From contig CANMPP010000001.1 in NCBI GenBank assembly GCA_947499735.1, forward strand, positions 868,001-932,000: a DNA stretch of 64,000 bases. The letters run 5' to 3'. Under the pieces are notes generated by a model that was not told the DNA's origin, ran no database searches, and saw only the letters and a list, made by a program, of their open reading frames with translations. Shown here piece after piece: positions 16,439 to 26,123 of this stretch (positions are counted from its first letter, which is position 1; each line of letters begins with the position of its first letter). Position numbers and translations under genes: made by a program. Source of the stretch: an uncultured Pelagimonas sp. (GTDB taxonomy: Bacteria > Pseudomonadota > Alphaproteobacteria > Rhodobacterales > Rhodobacteraceae).

Positions 16439-18256
16439 TTACGAATTCGCCTTGGCGAAACGCTTACGCTCATGCGGATCTAGATAGCGTTTGCGCAAAC
16501 GAATGGCGTTCGGTGTCACCTCGACCAATTCGTCATCGTTGATATAGGCAATCGCTTCTTCCAGGTTCAATGTCATCGGCGTTGTCAAACGTACCGCTTC
16601 ATCCGAACCAGAGGCACGTACGTTGGTCAGCTTTTTGCCTTTCAACGGGTTCACTTCCAGATCGTTGTCACGGCTATGTTCACCAATGATCATACCCTGA
16701 TAAACTGGTGCTTGCGCGCCAATCATCATCTTGCCGCGATCTTCCAGGTTCCACAGCGCATAAGCAACGGCTTCGCCATTTTCCATGGAAATCAGAACAC
16801 CTGCGCGACGGCCTGGGATGGCACCTTTGAATGGGGTCCAGCCGTGGAAGACGCGGTTCAGAACGCCAGTACCGCGCGTGTCTGTTAGGAATTCACCGTG
16901 ATAACCGATCAGGCCACGGGATGGGACATGTGCGATGATACGGGTTTTGCCAGCATTCTGACGCATCTCGACCAGTTCGCCTTTGCGCGCGCCGGTCAGT
17001 TTTTCGATCACCGCGCCAGAATATTCGTCATCCACGTCGATTGTGGCTTCTTCAACGGGTTCTTCACGCTGTCCGTCAACTTCGCGCATGATCACTTGCG
17101 GACGAGAGATCGACAATTCGAACCCTTCACGACGCATGTTTTCGATCAAAACACCCATCTGCAATTCGCCACGTCCGGAAACTTCGAACGCTTCGCCACC
17201 AGGTGTGTCGGCGATTTTGATTGCAACGTTGGATTCGGCTTCTTTGTACAGACGGTCACGGATCACACGGGACTGAACCTTTTTACCATCACGGCCCGCG
17301 AGGGGTGAATCGTTGATGCCAAAGGTTACCGTGATTGTTGGCGGATCGATTGGCTGTGCGTCCAGCGCTTCGGAGATCGATGTGTCACACAGAGTGTCCG
17401 CAACGGTTGCTTTGGACATGCCTGCCAATGTTACGATGTCGCCTGCTTCTGCTTCGTCGATATCGGTGTTTTGCAGACCGCGGAAAGCCTGAATTTTTGT
17501 CACACGGAACTGTTCAATCTTGTCGCTTTCACGAGACAATGCGTGCAGGGTTTCACCCACTTTGACAGTGCCGGTTTCAACGCGGCCGGTCAGGGTCCGG
17601 CCAACAAACGGGTCGCTGCCCAGAGTGGTCGCCAACATGCGGAAAGGTTCGCCTTTGTTGTCCAGCTGCTTGGGGGCAGGGACGTGATCGACGATCATCT
17701 TGAACAGCGCGGTCAGATCTTTGCGTGGCCCGTCCAGTTCCATATCGGCCCAGCCATTGCGGCCAGATGCGTACATGGTTGGGAAATCCAATTGTTCGTC
17801 ATCCGCATCCAGAGATGCAAACAGGTCAAACACTTCGTCCAGCGCGCGATCTGGTTCGCCGTCTGGTTTGTCGACCTTGTTCAGAACAACAATCGGACGC
17901 AGACCCAGCGCCAGCGCTTTGGATGTTACGAATTTGGTCTGTGGCATCGGGCCTTCGGCCGCGTCAACCAGCAGAACAACACCGTCTACCATGGATAGGA
18001 TCCGTTCGACTTCGCCGCCAAAATCCGCGTGGCCGGGTGTGTCCACGATGTTGATCCGCGTGTTTTCCCATTCAACGGATGTGGGTTTGGCGAAAATCGT
18101 GATGCCACGTTCGCGTTCCAGATCGTTGCTGTCCATGGCGCGTTCTGCCACAGCTTGGTTTTCACGGAAGGCGCCGGATTGTTTCAGCAGCTCGTCCACC
18201 AAAGTGGTTTTGCCGTGGTCAACGTGGGCGATAATAGCGATATTGCGCAGATCCAT
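16439..18256 (-). CDS. typA: Ribosome-associated GTPase TypA/BipA
   Basis: 605 residues, the normal BipA length, from the ATG at 18256 ([20 protein letters not shown]). G1 is [10 protein letters not shown]2 is RERGITI, G3 is [12 protein letters not shown], and G4 is NKVDKPD. The C-terminal BipA-specific end includes [15 protein letters not shown]. It is a translational GTPase related to EF-G, acting in ribosome assembly and stress or low-temperature growth. An in-frame extension of 65 residues upstream has no conserved content and is excluded. Confidence 0.96.
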   Translation of the reverse strand: MDLRNIAIIAHVDHGKTTLVDELLKQSGAFRENQAVAERAMDSNDLERERGITIFAKPTSVEWENTRINIVDTPGHADFGGEVERILSMVDGVVLLVDAAEGPMPQTKFVTSKALALGLRPIVVLNKVDKPDGEPDRALDEVFDLFASLDADDEQLDFPTMYASGRNGWADMELDGPRKDLTALFKMIVDHVPAPKQLDNKGEPFRMLATTLGSDPFVGRTLTGRVETGTVKVGETLHALSRESDKIEQFRVTKIQAFRGLQNTDIDEAEAGDIVTLAGMSKATVADTLCDTSISEALDAQPIDPPTITVTFGINDSPLAGRDGKKVQSRVIRDRLYKEAESNVAIKIADTPGGEAFEVSGRGELQMGVLIENMRREGFELSISRPQVIMREVDGQREEPVEEATIDVDDEYSGAVIEKLTGARKGELVEMRQNAGKTRIIAHVPSRGLIGYHGEFLTDTRGTGVLNRVFHGWTPFKGAIPGRRAGVLISMENGEAVAYALWNLEDRGKMMIGAQAPVYQGMIIGEHSRDNDLEVNPLKGKKLTNVRASGSDEAVRLTTPMTLNLEEAIAYINDDELVEVTPNAIRLRKRYLDPHERKRFAKANS

Positions 18257-18395
18257 AGGGGCTTCTTTCGGTAAAGCGTTGCCGGGTTGGGCGGGCCATA
18301 CTGTGCGCATGCAGAAAAGGCAAGCTGCCTTTGCTACACACGGTCTGATTGGCGTGCGGATGCACCGGTTTTGCGGCGCATCTTTACGTTTTTGG

Positions 18396-19619
18396 TTAAG
18401 CGGAGGCCTTAATCCCCTGAATAGGGTGTTCAAGCGCCATGGTGATGCCACGCAGCTCAGCCAGGCCCTTTAGGCGGCCAATGGACGGATAGCCGGGCTG
18501 GGTTTTGCGGCTATGATCATCAAGAATGTCCTGTCCATGATCAGGCCGCATTGGGATAGATGCATCTTCGCGCCCCTCGGCACGGCGCTTTGCCTCTTGG
18601 CGCAGAACTGCGGCCAGCAGTGCAACCATATCCGTGGCGCCACCCAGATGCTCGGCCTCATGGAAACTGCAAATTGTGTCGTTGCTTTCGCGCTGTACAT
18701 TGCGCAGGTGCAAAAAGTGAACGCGATCGCCCAAACGATCCATCATGCCGGGCAGGTCATTGTCGGGCCGTGCGCCGAGAGAGCCAGAACATAGCGTAAT
18801 GCCATTTTCCATCACATCCACCGCATCGATCACAGCTTTATAATCGGCCTCGGTTGACATGATGCGGGGCAGGCCAAGTAGAGAAAATGGTGGATCATCG
18901 GGATGACAGCACATGCGCATTCCCAATTCCTGTGCGGTCGGCATGATTTCAGTCAGGAAGTCGATCAGATTAGCGCGCAGTTGCGTGGCTGAAATATTGT
19001 CATATTGGGCCAAATGGCTGCGCACATCATCCAACGAAAAGCTTTCTGTCGCGCCTGGAAGGCCGCAAATGATGTTGTCGCCTAGCGCTGCACGGCCGGA
19101 ATCATCCAAGTTCTGGAAACGTTTCTTGGCTGCCTCGGACACGTGTTCGGGGAAACTTTCGGCCGCGCCGGGGCGCTGCAAAACGAAAATGTCAAAAGCT
19201 GCAAAATCGATTAGATCAAAGCGCATACATGTCGCGCCATTGGGCAAACGATAGGATAGATCCGTGCGCGTCCAGTCAAGAATGGGCATGAAATTGTAGC
19301 AAATGGTTTTTATTCCAGCGGCATGCAAATTACGCATAGAGATTTTGTAATCTGTGATATGCTGCTTCCAATCGCCAGATTGTTTCTTGATGTCCTCAGA
19401 CACTGGAAGGCTTTCAACAACGTCCCATTTTAAACCTGAAGAGGACCCATCTTTCATCACCCCAATCTGCGCTTGACGCTGTGCGATTTCATCTGGGCTC
19501 CACACCGCGCCTGTGGGAATGTGATGTAACGCAGAGACAACGCCTTCAACGCCGGCCTGAAGCATATCATCAATTGAAACCAGATCGTTAGGTCCAAACC
19601 AACGCCATGTCTGCTTCAT
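18396..19619 (-). CDS. uxuA: Mannonate dehydratase
   Basis: 407 residues starting [16 protein letters not shown], the canonical UxuA start. It dehydrates D-mannonate to 2-keto-3-deoxy-D-gluconate in hexuronate breakdown, using Fe or Mn. Visible landmarks are [26 protein letters not shown] (Cys/His metal ligands), [24 protein letters not shown] and PMRPDHGQ. It faces away from a GntR regulator and an AGE-family isomerase, suggesting a small sugar-acid module. No other uxu or kdg genes are present in the window. Confidence 0.95.
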   Translation of the reverse strand: MKQTWRWFGPNDLVSIDDMLQAGVEGVVSALHHIPTGAVWSPDEIAQRQAQIGVMKDGSSSGLKWDVVESLPVSEDIKKQSGDWKQHITDYKISMRNLHAAGIKTICYNFMPILDWTRTDLSYRLPNGATCMRFDLIDFAAFDIFVLQRPGAAESFPEHVSEAAKKRFQNLDDSGRAALGDNIICGLPGATESFSLDDVRSHLAQYDNISATQLRANLIDFLTEIMPTAQELGMRMCCHPDDPPFSLLGLPRIMSTEADYKAVIDAVDVMENGITLCSGSLGARPDNDLPGMMDRLGDRVHFLHLRNVQRESNDTICSFHEAEHLGGATDMVALLAAVLRQEAKRRAEGREDASIPMRPDHGQDILDDHSRKTQPGYPSIGRLKGLAELRGITMALEHPIQGIKASA

Positions 19620-19739
19620 TTCTTAGTCCTCTATCCGTAATAATTTTGTCTGATACCAAGCCAATCGGTGGTTGACTAGTATGGAAGTATGGAAATACTA
19701 TATTTTTGAATTTGATAAAGTAGATTGGTCCTCCCGATT

Positions 19740-20447
19740 ATGGTCGAATTGATGCAGAATCAAAAGACAATTTTAACGACGGAAGCTGTTGGTCCTCAGA
19801 TTTATAAACAATTGAGAGACCGAATAATCATCGGTGATCTTCTGCCTGGTGTGCGTCTGTCCGAAACCGAGATTGCATCTGTTTATAGCATTTCACGCCA
19901 ACCTGTGCGAGAGGCGTTTATCAAATTAGCTGAGGAAGAGCTGGTATCAGTGCGCCCTCAACGAGGCACCTATATCACACGTATATCGGTTTCTGCGGTT
20001 TTGGCGGCGCGATTTATCCGCGAGGCAGTTGAGGCCGATATCGTCAGAAAAGTCGCCGAAACTGTATCTGCAGCGGGATTAAACCAATTGCTGTGCAATC
20101 TTGGGCAGCAAGAGGCAGCCAAAGATCGCGGCGATGCTCGCGCGTTTATGGATCTGGATGACGCATTTCATCGATTGCTAGCCCAGCTGGCGGATGAGCA
20201 AAACGCGTGGGATTTTCTGGAGGCGCTGAAAAGCCAGATGAACCGCGTACGACATATCGCGGTTCAGCAATATGTTCCCGAAAAACTGGTCGTTCAGCAT
20301 ACGGATATTCTTGCGGCGATTCAGCGGCGGGATCCTGACGCGGCCGAGGCGGCCATGCGCAAACACTTGCGGCAGGTTTTGATGGACCTGCCAGATATTG
20401 CTCAGGCGCAGCCTGGGTTCTTTGATACAGAAGAGATAGATACATGA
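19740..20447 (+). CDS. GntR-family regulator, FadR/FCD subfamily
   Basis: About 235 residues. The start is uncertain: ATG 19740 is chosen; TTG 19725 and ATG 19752 are in frame, and none has a clear ribosome site. The N-terminal winged helix reads IYKQLRDRIIIGDLLPGVRLSETEIA...SRQPVREAFIKLAEE. The C-terminal FCD domain keeps its metal-ligand pattern (Asp and His in DLDDAFHRLL, His in VVQHTDIL, His in MRKHLRQVL), which usually binds an organic acid through a metal. It is divergent from uxuA and overlaps the isomerase gene by ATGA, so it probably controls both. The ligand is likely a hexuronate-derived acid by inference. Confidence 0.88.
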   Translation: MVELMQNQKTILTTEAVGPQIYKQLRDRIIIGDLLPGVRLSETEIASVYSISRQPVREAFIKLAEEELVSVRPQRGTYITRISVSAVLAARFIREAVEADIVRKVAETVSAAGLNQLLCNLGQQEAAKDRGDARAFMDLDDAFHRLLAQLADEQNAWDFLEALKSQMNRVRHIAVQQYVPEKLVVQHTDILAAIQRRDPDAAEAAMRKHLRQVLMDLPDIAQAQPGFFDTEEIDT

Positions 20448-21664
20448 CACACTCGACGACGGCGCCTGTCGCTTCGGTGCCGATGCCTGCCCCCTATGAC
20501 AGGGGCGCGGCCGTAACGTGGTTTTGGCACAGCTTTCTCCCAGACTGGGTGGCGCGGGCGCATGATGCTGAATTTGGTGGCTTTGCGGATTTTCTGGATG
20601 TGAACGGGCAGGTGCCGGAAGGCGCGCCTAAAACAATTTTGGCACAGGCCCGTTTGTTGTTTACATTCGCCCATTTGGCGCTGTCGTCGGACAATCACGC
20701 ATATCGTGAAGCGGCTCAGATTGCGCATGACAGTCTTGCACAGTTTCGTAAACCATCCGGGCTTTACCGTCGTGCTTTGGGGGCAAAGGGGGAACAGTTG
20801 ACGGATGCAGGCGATGTTCAGGCCCGCAGTTATGATCAGACCTTCGTCATTTTTGGTCTTTCGACTTGGGCCAAGTTGACCGGATGCGCAAACGCATCAA
20901 CTGAAATCGAAACTCTTTGGCAGGCGGTTGAGGCCCATTTGATTGATCCGGCAACCAATATGCTGATCGATCATGATGGTGTGACCGATCCAGCCCATGC
21001 TGATGCGCCGAACCCAGCCCAAAACCCCCATATGCATATGTATGAAGCCGCCCTTCAGGCCTATGAAATGGGGCAAGGGGATGTGTGGCTAGAACGCGCG
21101 AAACGTATGCGTGCTAAGGGGTTAGAGTATTTCTTTGACACTGAAACCGGAACGATTGCGGAATTCATCAAACCAGACCTGTCGCCGTTGGATGGAAAAG
21201 ACGGCCAGTGGCGCGAGGTCGGTCATCAATGTGAATGGGCATGGTTGCTACAGCGCGAGGTCGATTTGGGCGGGGATCCGGCCATGGCCGAGATTGCTGC
21301 ACGCCTGATGTCTTTTGCGGACGGGAATGGTTTTTGTGATCAAGGGGTTCTAAAGGGCGCAGCTTTTGATGCGGTGGCTTGTGATACATCTTGGACAGAA
21401 AACACGTTCCTGCTTTGGCCGCAAACCGAGGCTATTAAAGCGCAGGCCATGCGCAGCCAATCACCGGATGATCTGTATGCGACCCGCGCAAAAGCGCTGT
21501 GTGATGTGATCTTTCAACGTTATTTTGACGGGCGGGCGGCCTATATCAATCAGGTCGATCCTGACGGGAACCCTATTTGGGATGAGGCGCTTAGCCGGTT
21601 GCTTTACCATCTCGTCCTTGGCTTTACCGAAGGCGCACGTTTCAATCTATGGCCTGCGCCCTAA
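20444..21664 (+). CDS. AGE-family sugar epimerase/isomerase
   Basis: 406 residues with the (alpha/alpha)6-barrel signatures of the N-acylglucosamine 2-epimerase / mannose isomerase family: KTILAQARLLFTFAHLAL, a YDQTFVIFGLSTWAK helix, NPHMHMYEAALQAYE, and GHQCEWAWLLQRE with the catalytic His. Bacterial members isomerise mannose/fructose, mannose-6-phosphate or other sugars, and the substrate cannot be read from sequence. ATGA overlap with the GntR gene shows translational coupling and suggests a sugar entering the uxuA-related route. A terminator hairpin follows. Confidence 0.85.
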   Translation: MTHSTTAPVASVPMPAPYDRGAAVTWFWHSFLPDWVARAHDAEFGGFADFLDVNGQVPEGAPKTILAQARLLFTFAHLALSSDNHAYREAAQIAHDSLAQFRKPSGLYRRALGAKGEQLTDAGDVQARSYDQTFVIFGLSTWAKLTGCANASTEIETLWQAVEAHLIDPATNMLIDHDGVTDPAHADAPNPAQNPHMHMYEAALQAYEMGQGDVWLERAKRMRAKGLEYFFDTETGTIAEFIKPDLSPLDGKDGQWREVGHQCEWAWLLQREVDLGGDPAMAEIAARLMSFADGNGFCDQGVLKGAAFDAVACDTSWTENTFLLWPQTEAIKAQAMRSQSPDDLYATRAKALCDVIFQRYFDGRAAYINQVDPDGNPIWDEALSRLLYHLVLGFTEGARFNLWPAP

Positions 21665-21677
21665 TGGCATAAAAAGA

Positions 21678-21700
21678 CCCCGCAGGCACATGCTGCGGGG
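21678..21700. terminator. Bidirectional terminator
   Basis: CCCCGCAG/CTGCGGGG stem with a 7-base loop, between the convergent AGE-family gene and the HisD paralog. An A-run precedes it on the plus strand, giving a T-run on the minus strand. Confidence 0.7.
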
Positions 21701-21765
21701 CTAGGTCCGGCGGGCCAGCCAAGGCTGACCCTACTCGGGGGAAAATGGCATACGCCTATGATGGT

Positions 21766-23097
21766 TTAGGCGCTTTTGATGTCCAATTGCGGCGCGGCGG
21801 CGCCATAGGCCAAATTCACACCGCCATAGCGGCGAACACGCAGGTTGCATTGCTCTGCGTGACCGATAAAGCCCTCAAGCACAGAGATCCGGGATCCGTA
21901 GGATCCAATCAGGGCGGCGGCTTCGTCCGTGACGATTTTCTGGTAGCTGTGTGTTTTCAGGAATTTGCCAACCCATAGACCACCTGTGTAGCGACCCGCA
22001 GTTTTGGTGGGCAATGTGTGGTTGGTGCCAATCACCTTGTCGCCATTGGCCACATTGGTGCGGGGGCCCAAGAACAGCGCGCCGTAGGAATGCATGTTCT
22101 CCAGATACCAATCATCACGATCAGTCATGATCTGCACATGTTCGCCCGCATATTTGTTGGCCATTTCCAGCATTTCATCATGCGTGTCGCACAAGATGAC
22201 TTCGCCATAATCGCGCCAGCTGGCTGTGGCATTCTTGGTGGTCGGAAGGATCGCAAGCAGGCGATCAATTTCCGCCAGAGTGTCTTCGGCCAATTTGCGG
22301 GACTTGGTGATGAAGACGCAGGGCGAATTGATGCCATGCTCGGCCTGACCCATCAGGTCGGTTGCACATAATTCTGCATCCACGGTTTCATCAGCCACAA
22401 CCATCGTTTCCGTCGGTCCGGCAAACAGATCAATGCCAACACGGCCAAACAATTGGCGTTTGGCTTCAGCTACGAATTTGTTGCCCGGTCCGACCAACAT
22501 ATCGACCGCTGGTAAGCTTTCAGTGCCAATCGCCATCGCACCGACCGCCTGAATGCCGCCCAAAGCATAGATTTCATGCGCGCCGCCAATATGCATTGCA
22601 GCCACAACAGCAGGATGTGCGCTGCCTTTCCAAGGCGGGGTGCAGGCGACAATGCGCGGGACGCCCGCAACGGATGCGGTTGCCACAGACATCAGCGCAG
22701 ATGCAACAAGCGGGTAGTTCCCGGCAGGAACGTAACAGCCAACGGTTTGGACGGGGATGTTTTTGTGCCCTAGGATCACGCCGGGCATTGTTTCGACTTC
22801 GATGTCTTTCATGCCGTCACGTTGGGCGCGGGCGAAGGACGTGATTTGCTCATGCGCAAACCTGATGTCTTCCAGATCTTTTGGATCAACCTGTGCGATC
22901 AGATCCTCGATCTCTTTTTCGCTTAGGCGAAATGAGGCCGGGCTATGATTGTCGAATTTTTTCGACAATTCGCGTACAGCTGCGTCGCCACGTTCTTCGA
23001 TCTCTTTCAAAGCGGCTTCGACGATCTTGCGTGTTTGGGCTTCGTCTTCTTTAACATCCGCCGCATCGCGGCCAGTTTTCAAAAAGCTGATAGTCAC
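21766..23097 (-). CDS. Histidinol dehydrogenase-family oxidoreductase (HpsN-like candidate)
   Basis: 443 residues, GTG start (AGGGG upstream). The HisD fold is clear: [41 protein letters not shown] and TNHTLPT. Expected zinc ligands are kept (Gln and His in MGQAEHG, Asp in NGDKVIG, His in FIGHAEQC), as are the catalytic Glu-His in AGEHVQ. Two places differ from biosynthetic His[11 protein letters not shown] instead of GPSEVLVVAD, and AEHG instead of AEHD. Those changes and the lack of his genes nearby point to a paralog acting on another vicinal alcohol, for example 2,3-dihydroxypropane-1-sulfonate (HpsN) in Roseobacters. That assignment is inferred. Confidence 0.75.
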   Translation of the reverse strand: MTISFLKTGRDAADVKEDEAQTRKIVEAALKEIEERGDAAVRELSKKFDNHSPASFRLSEKEIEDLIAQVDPKDLEDIRFAHEQITSFARAQRDGMKDIEVETMPGVILGHKNIPVQTVGCYVPAGNYPLVASALMSVATASVAGVPRIVACTPPWKGSAHPAVVAAMHIGGAHEIYALGGIQAVGAMAIGTESLPAVDMLVGPGNKFVAEAKRQLFGRVGIDLFAGPTETMVVADETVDAELCATDLMGQAEHGINSPCVFITKSRKLAEDTLAEIDRLLAILPTTKNATASWRDYGEVILCDTHDEMLEMANKYAGEHVQIMTDRDDWYLENMHSYGALFLGPRTNVANGDKVIGTNHTLPTKTAGRYTGGLWVGKFLKTHSYQKIVTDEAAALIGSYGSRISVLEGFIGHAEQCNLRVRRYGGVNLAYGAAAPQLDIKSA

Positions 23098-23259
23098 CTT
23101 TCATTCCCCTTAAGTTGTTGAAAATAAAAGAAATCATTCCTTTCCGCCTATCAGCCTGACGAAAGCGGTCAGGTCAAGCCCAGTTTGGTGCTTTTGTATT
23201 CGTAATTTGAAAGTGCCTATTATTCGCGCAAATGGCGATATTTTCTGTGTAGGAAAGGA

Positions 23260-23291
23260 AAAGCCGCCCAATATTTTCTTTGGACGGCTTT
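23260..23291 (-). terminator. Terminator of the MATE gene
   Basis: AAAGCCG/CGGCTTT stem extended by CCAA/TTGG, ending in TTTTCC on the minus strand, 32 bases after the MATE stop. Confidence 0.75.
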
Positions 23292-23323
23292 CTTACATTT
23301 CAAAAATATGAATTTAGACTTCG

Positions 23324-24724
23324 CTATTCTTGATGTAAGCGAGCTTTCTGTTCCGCCGCCAATCCGAATCCGGCCTGGCCGTCACGAAACCGAATCCATA
23401 TGGCGATGGCAATCGCCAGAACGATCACATCCCCAACCGGCGAGGACAGCCAGATTCCGTCCAAACCGAATGCACCGCCCATTGCGAAGATCAAGATCGG
23501 ATGCAGCAAAAAGGGTTTGCATAGGGTCAGTACGGCGCTGCGTTCGGGTGCACCTATGGCTTGGAAATAGAACCCAACCAACATAATGGGGCCTGTAACG
23601 ATCAACAGCAAAACGCTCAGCCGCATCATGCGGGCCAGCTCGGTAATGACGATCATGTCGTCAATGAACAGCCGTCCGACCCAAGTGCCGCCAAACACCA
23701 TGACAACTTCAATCGCAAAGCAATAGATCGCGCAGATCACCAACGCCAAAATCAGGGCGTGATCAGACCGTTGATACAGGGTTGCTCCAACATTCTGTCC
23801 GACGATGCTTTGCATGCCAATGCCCAATCCGATCATGGGCAGAAAGATAAAGCCATAGATCCGGGTCAAAATGCCGTAAGCCGCGATTTGCGTGTCATAC
23901 CCATCGGGAACCCAAATTCTAAGGGCAATAATGGTACAGATCGAAACGAAGGCGACACCGATATATGTTAAGGACACCGGGGCGCCGGTTAGGGCGATTT
24001 TACCCCACAATGCGAACCAATTGTGATTGCGAAACGCGTGCAGGGGCAGGGGCAGATCTGTTCGCATCCGGTGTCGGATAATGACCGCGCTCAGCGCCAG
24101 TTGTGATAACGCTGTTCCAATTGCGGACCCTGCGACGCCTAGACCCAAATGTGCGACGAATATGTAGGAAAAGACCATATTCGACAGGGTTGCGCCAATC
24201 CCGATGATTGCCATCATCTTGACCTGACCTTCATTGCGCAGCGCGTCGCCTTGGATCGAGATGAAGAACTGAATGGGTAAGGCGAGGAACGTGATCAGAC
24301 AGTAGCGCCATGCGCCGGCCGCGATAATCTCAGATCCTCCTGCAGCCTTTTCGATCAGTGTTTGGCCAAATAGGACAAGCATGATCAACATACCCAGTGC
24401 CACAGCCAAGCTAAGACCATGTGCGCCGACATAAACCTGTTCTGCGCCGCGCTTATCCTTTGCGCCCATACGTCGTGCTAGGATCGATGCCATGCCAGAT
24501 CCCACCAGTGTGACCGCAGCGATTGACAGCATCACAGCTGGGAACACGACCGAAACGGCCGCCACCGCATCTGGTCCTACAAATTGGCCCAAAATGACCG
24601 CATCAACGACCGAAAAGAGGCCGTTCATCGTCATAATCATAATGACGGGAATGCAAACCTGCGCAAACACGCGCGGCAGGGGGGTGTTCAAAAAATCGAC
24701 AGAGCTCGGCTTTGAAGCTGACAT
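23324..24724 (-). CDS. MATE-family efflux transporter
   Basis: 466 residues from the ATG at 24724, with a GGAGGA ribosome site; 16 upstream codons are excluded. Twelve hydrophobic segments in two halves are visible. The first half carries FSVVDAVILGQFVGPDAVAAVS and the second YGILTRIYGFIFLPMIGLGIGMQSIVGQNVG, typical MATE repeats. It would export cationic drugs or metabolites in exchange for Na+ or H+ across the inner membrane. The substrate is unknown. Monocistronic, with a terminator after it. Confidence 0.9.
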   Translation of the reverse strand: MSASKPSSVDFLNTPLPRVFAQVCIPVIMIMTMNGLFSVVDAVILGQFVGPDAVAAVSVVFPAVMLSIAAVTLVGSGMASILARRMGAKDKRGAEQVYVGAHGLSLAVALGMLIMLVLFGQTLIEKAAGGSEIIAAGAWRYCLITFLALPIQFFISIQGDALRNEGQVKMMAIIGIGATLSNMVFSYIFVAHLGLGVAGSAIGTALSQLALSAVIIRHRMRTDLPLPLHAFRNHNWFALWGKIALTGAPVSLTYIGVAFVSICTIIALRIWVPDGYDTQIAAYGILTRIYGFIFLPMIGLGIGMQSIVGQNVGATLYQRSDHALILALVICAIYCFAIEVVMVFGGTWVGRLFIDDMIVITELARMMRLSVLLLIVTGPIMLVGFYFQAIGAPERSAVLTLCKPFLLHPILIFAMGGAFGLDGIWLSSPVGDVIVLAIAIAIWIRFRDGQAGFGLAAEQKARLHQE

Positions 24725-24957
24725 GTCGGTATCCTCCAAATCATGGCCCGAAGGTTCGCTGGGGTCGGGCAAGAGAAAACCGAAATCGTCGGTTTGTTAT
24801 CTGCAATTGCCAAGGGCAATTGCGGGTCAATGCACATCGCTTTCCGCGAACCGAGGGCAGCCAATGACCGTGGCTGTGCACACTGCCTATCGCGTGAAAA
24901 TTCACCTGTCAATCTGGGCTTTGTCCTCAATGCGACCTTTATGATCTGGCATCGATA

Positions 24958-25611
24958 TTACGGTTTCTGGGGAGGGGTTTGCATATGGTCGACAAAGCCG
25001 TGCGTGATCAAAAGGTGATAGGCATGTGTTACGGTTTCGGGGATGTCTACGTGCGATTGAAAGCCGTGATCTGCGTATATTTGCATCCGCTCCAGATCCC
25101 CAACCATTTCACAAATCAATGCATGCATCGTGTGGTGCGGCAATGGTTGTTCTAGAAACGTCGTTGGTGGGGCCGTGACATGTGGCACGATGCCGGGCCA
25201 TTGCGCCTCGGCGCTGGCTTTGCAGCGTTTTTGGGTTTGGGGTTTTGTGACAAAGATGACGCGTTTCGCATTGGGCAAAAGCCTAGCCGAAAACCGCATG
25301 TTGTCGCCGATATTTTGGGCCTGATCTTCTATTGTGATCGCATGTTTGGGCACACCCAAGGTCGTTGCACAGTCACAAAATGCGTCCGCTTCGCTGGTGG
25401 GAAAAAGGTCTTTGGTCCAGTTTCCGACTGCGCCTGTGAAAAGAATGTGTTTTGCATAACCTTGATGGAAAAGGTCAGCGCACTGTCGTGCCGCGCGGAT
25501 ATCATAAGATCCCAACCCGATGATCACATCCGACATCGGAAGCACGTCATACACACAATGGAACTGCCAAAGGGTTTCCGCGGCTGTTTGGATATCAGGG
25601 GGCAATTGCAT
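24958..25611 (-). CDS. YdcF-like DUF218 protein
   Basis: 217 residues. DUF218 features: a DVIIGLGSYDIRAARQCADL start, ILFTGAVGNWT, SEADAFCDCA, IEDQAQNIGDNMRFSA and a C-terminal HVDIPETVTHAYHLLI that mirrors E. coli YdcF. The fold binds nucleotides (YdcF has been reported to bind S-adenosylmethionine), and the reaction is unknown. No membrane helix is present, so it is the cytoplasmic YdcF type rather than the membrane ElyC or SanA type. It ends 233 bases from the MATE start and lies 56 bases downstream of the GNAT gene. Confidence 0.82.
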   Translation of the reverse strand: MQLPPDIQTAAETLWQFHCVYDVLPMSDVIIGLGSYDIRAARQCADLFHQGYAKHILFTGAVGNWTKDLFPTSEADAFCDCATTLGVPKHAITIEDQAQNIGDNMRFSARLLPNAKRVIFVTKPQTQKRCKASAEAQWPGIVPHVTAPPTTFLEQPLPHHTMHALICEMVGDLERMQIYADHGFQSHVDIPETVTHAYHLLITHGFVDHMQTPPQKP

Positions 25612-25667
25612 AGTGTTTCAATCGTCTTGTTGCGCAAGAAGGATATCGATCCGGTACAGGGCAGCAG

Positions 25668-26123
25668 CTAAGCTAGGGTCTTGCGAAAAAACACTCTGTC
25701 TAGGCCGTTTTCAATTTTACGATGCGTCTCAGCATATCCAAAATGGGGATAGAGTGTCAGGTTGCGGGTCATTTTCGCATGGGTGTACAGCGTAACTGCA
25801 CTTAGGCCGCGTTCCCTTGCTTGTGTGTCCGCAAAATCCATCATGTCGCGAAACAAACCGCTGCCCTGTGCATCGGGTGCGATGGCGATATTGTCCAGAA
25901 GAAGAGCATCGGTTTGCGGGATCAAAACGATCAGACCCACAACCTTGTCTGCGATCGTAGCCACCCAAAGATGGCGCGCATTTAAATGTGCCTCATAGTC
26001 ATCTTGCATCGGCCCGGGGCGTTGACCGATTTCGTCAATATAGGGCGTATAGCATGTGGTGACGATGGATTGGACGTCTGGCAAATCCATCCGATCTGCC
26101 AGACGCAAAGTATGTGATGTCAT
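25668..26123 (-). CDS. GNAT-family N-acetyltransferase
   Basis: 151 residues starting MTSHTLRLADRMDL. The GNAT core is DNIAIAPDAQGSGLFRDMMDFAD (acetyl-CoA loop of the R/Q-x-x-G-x-G type with Ser in place of the middle residue) followed by LYTHAKMTRNLTLYPHFGY. Its ATG overlaps the RND pump stop (ATGA), so it is the last gene of the adaptor-pump operon. That position suggests modification of a compound handled by the pump, but the substrate is unknown. A longer open frame running upstream through the pump gene is an out-of-frame artefact. Confidence 0.85.
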   Translation of the reverse strand: MTSHTLRLADRMDLPDVQSIVTTCYTPYIDEIGQRPGPMQDDYEAHLNARHLWVATIADKVVGLIVLIPQTDALLLDNIAIAPDAQGSGLFRDMMDFADTQARERGLSAVTLYTHAKMTRNLTLYPHFGYAETHRKIENGLDRVFFRKTLA

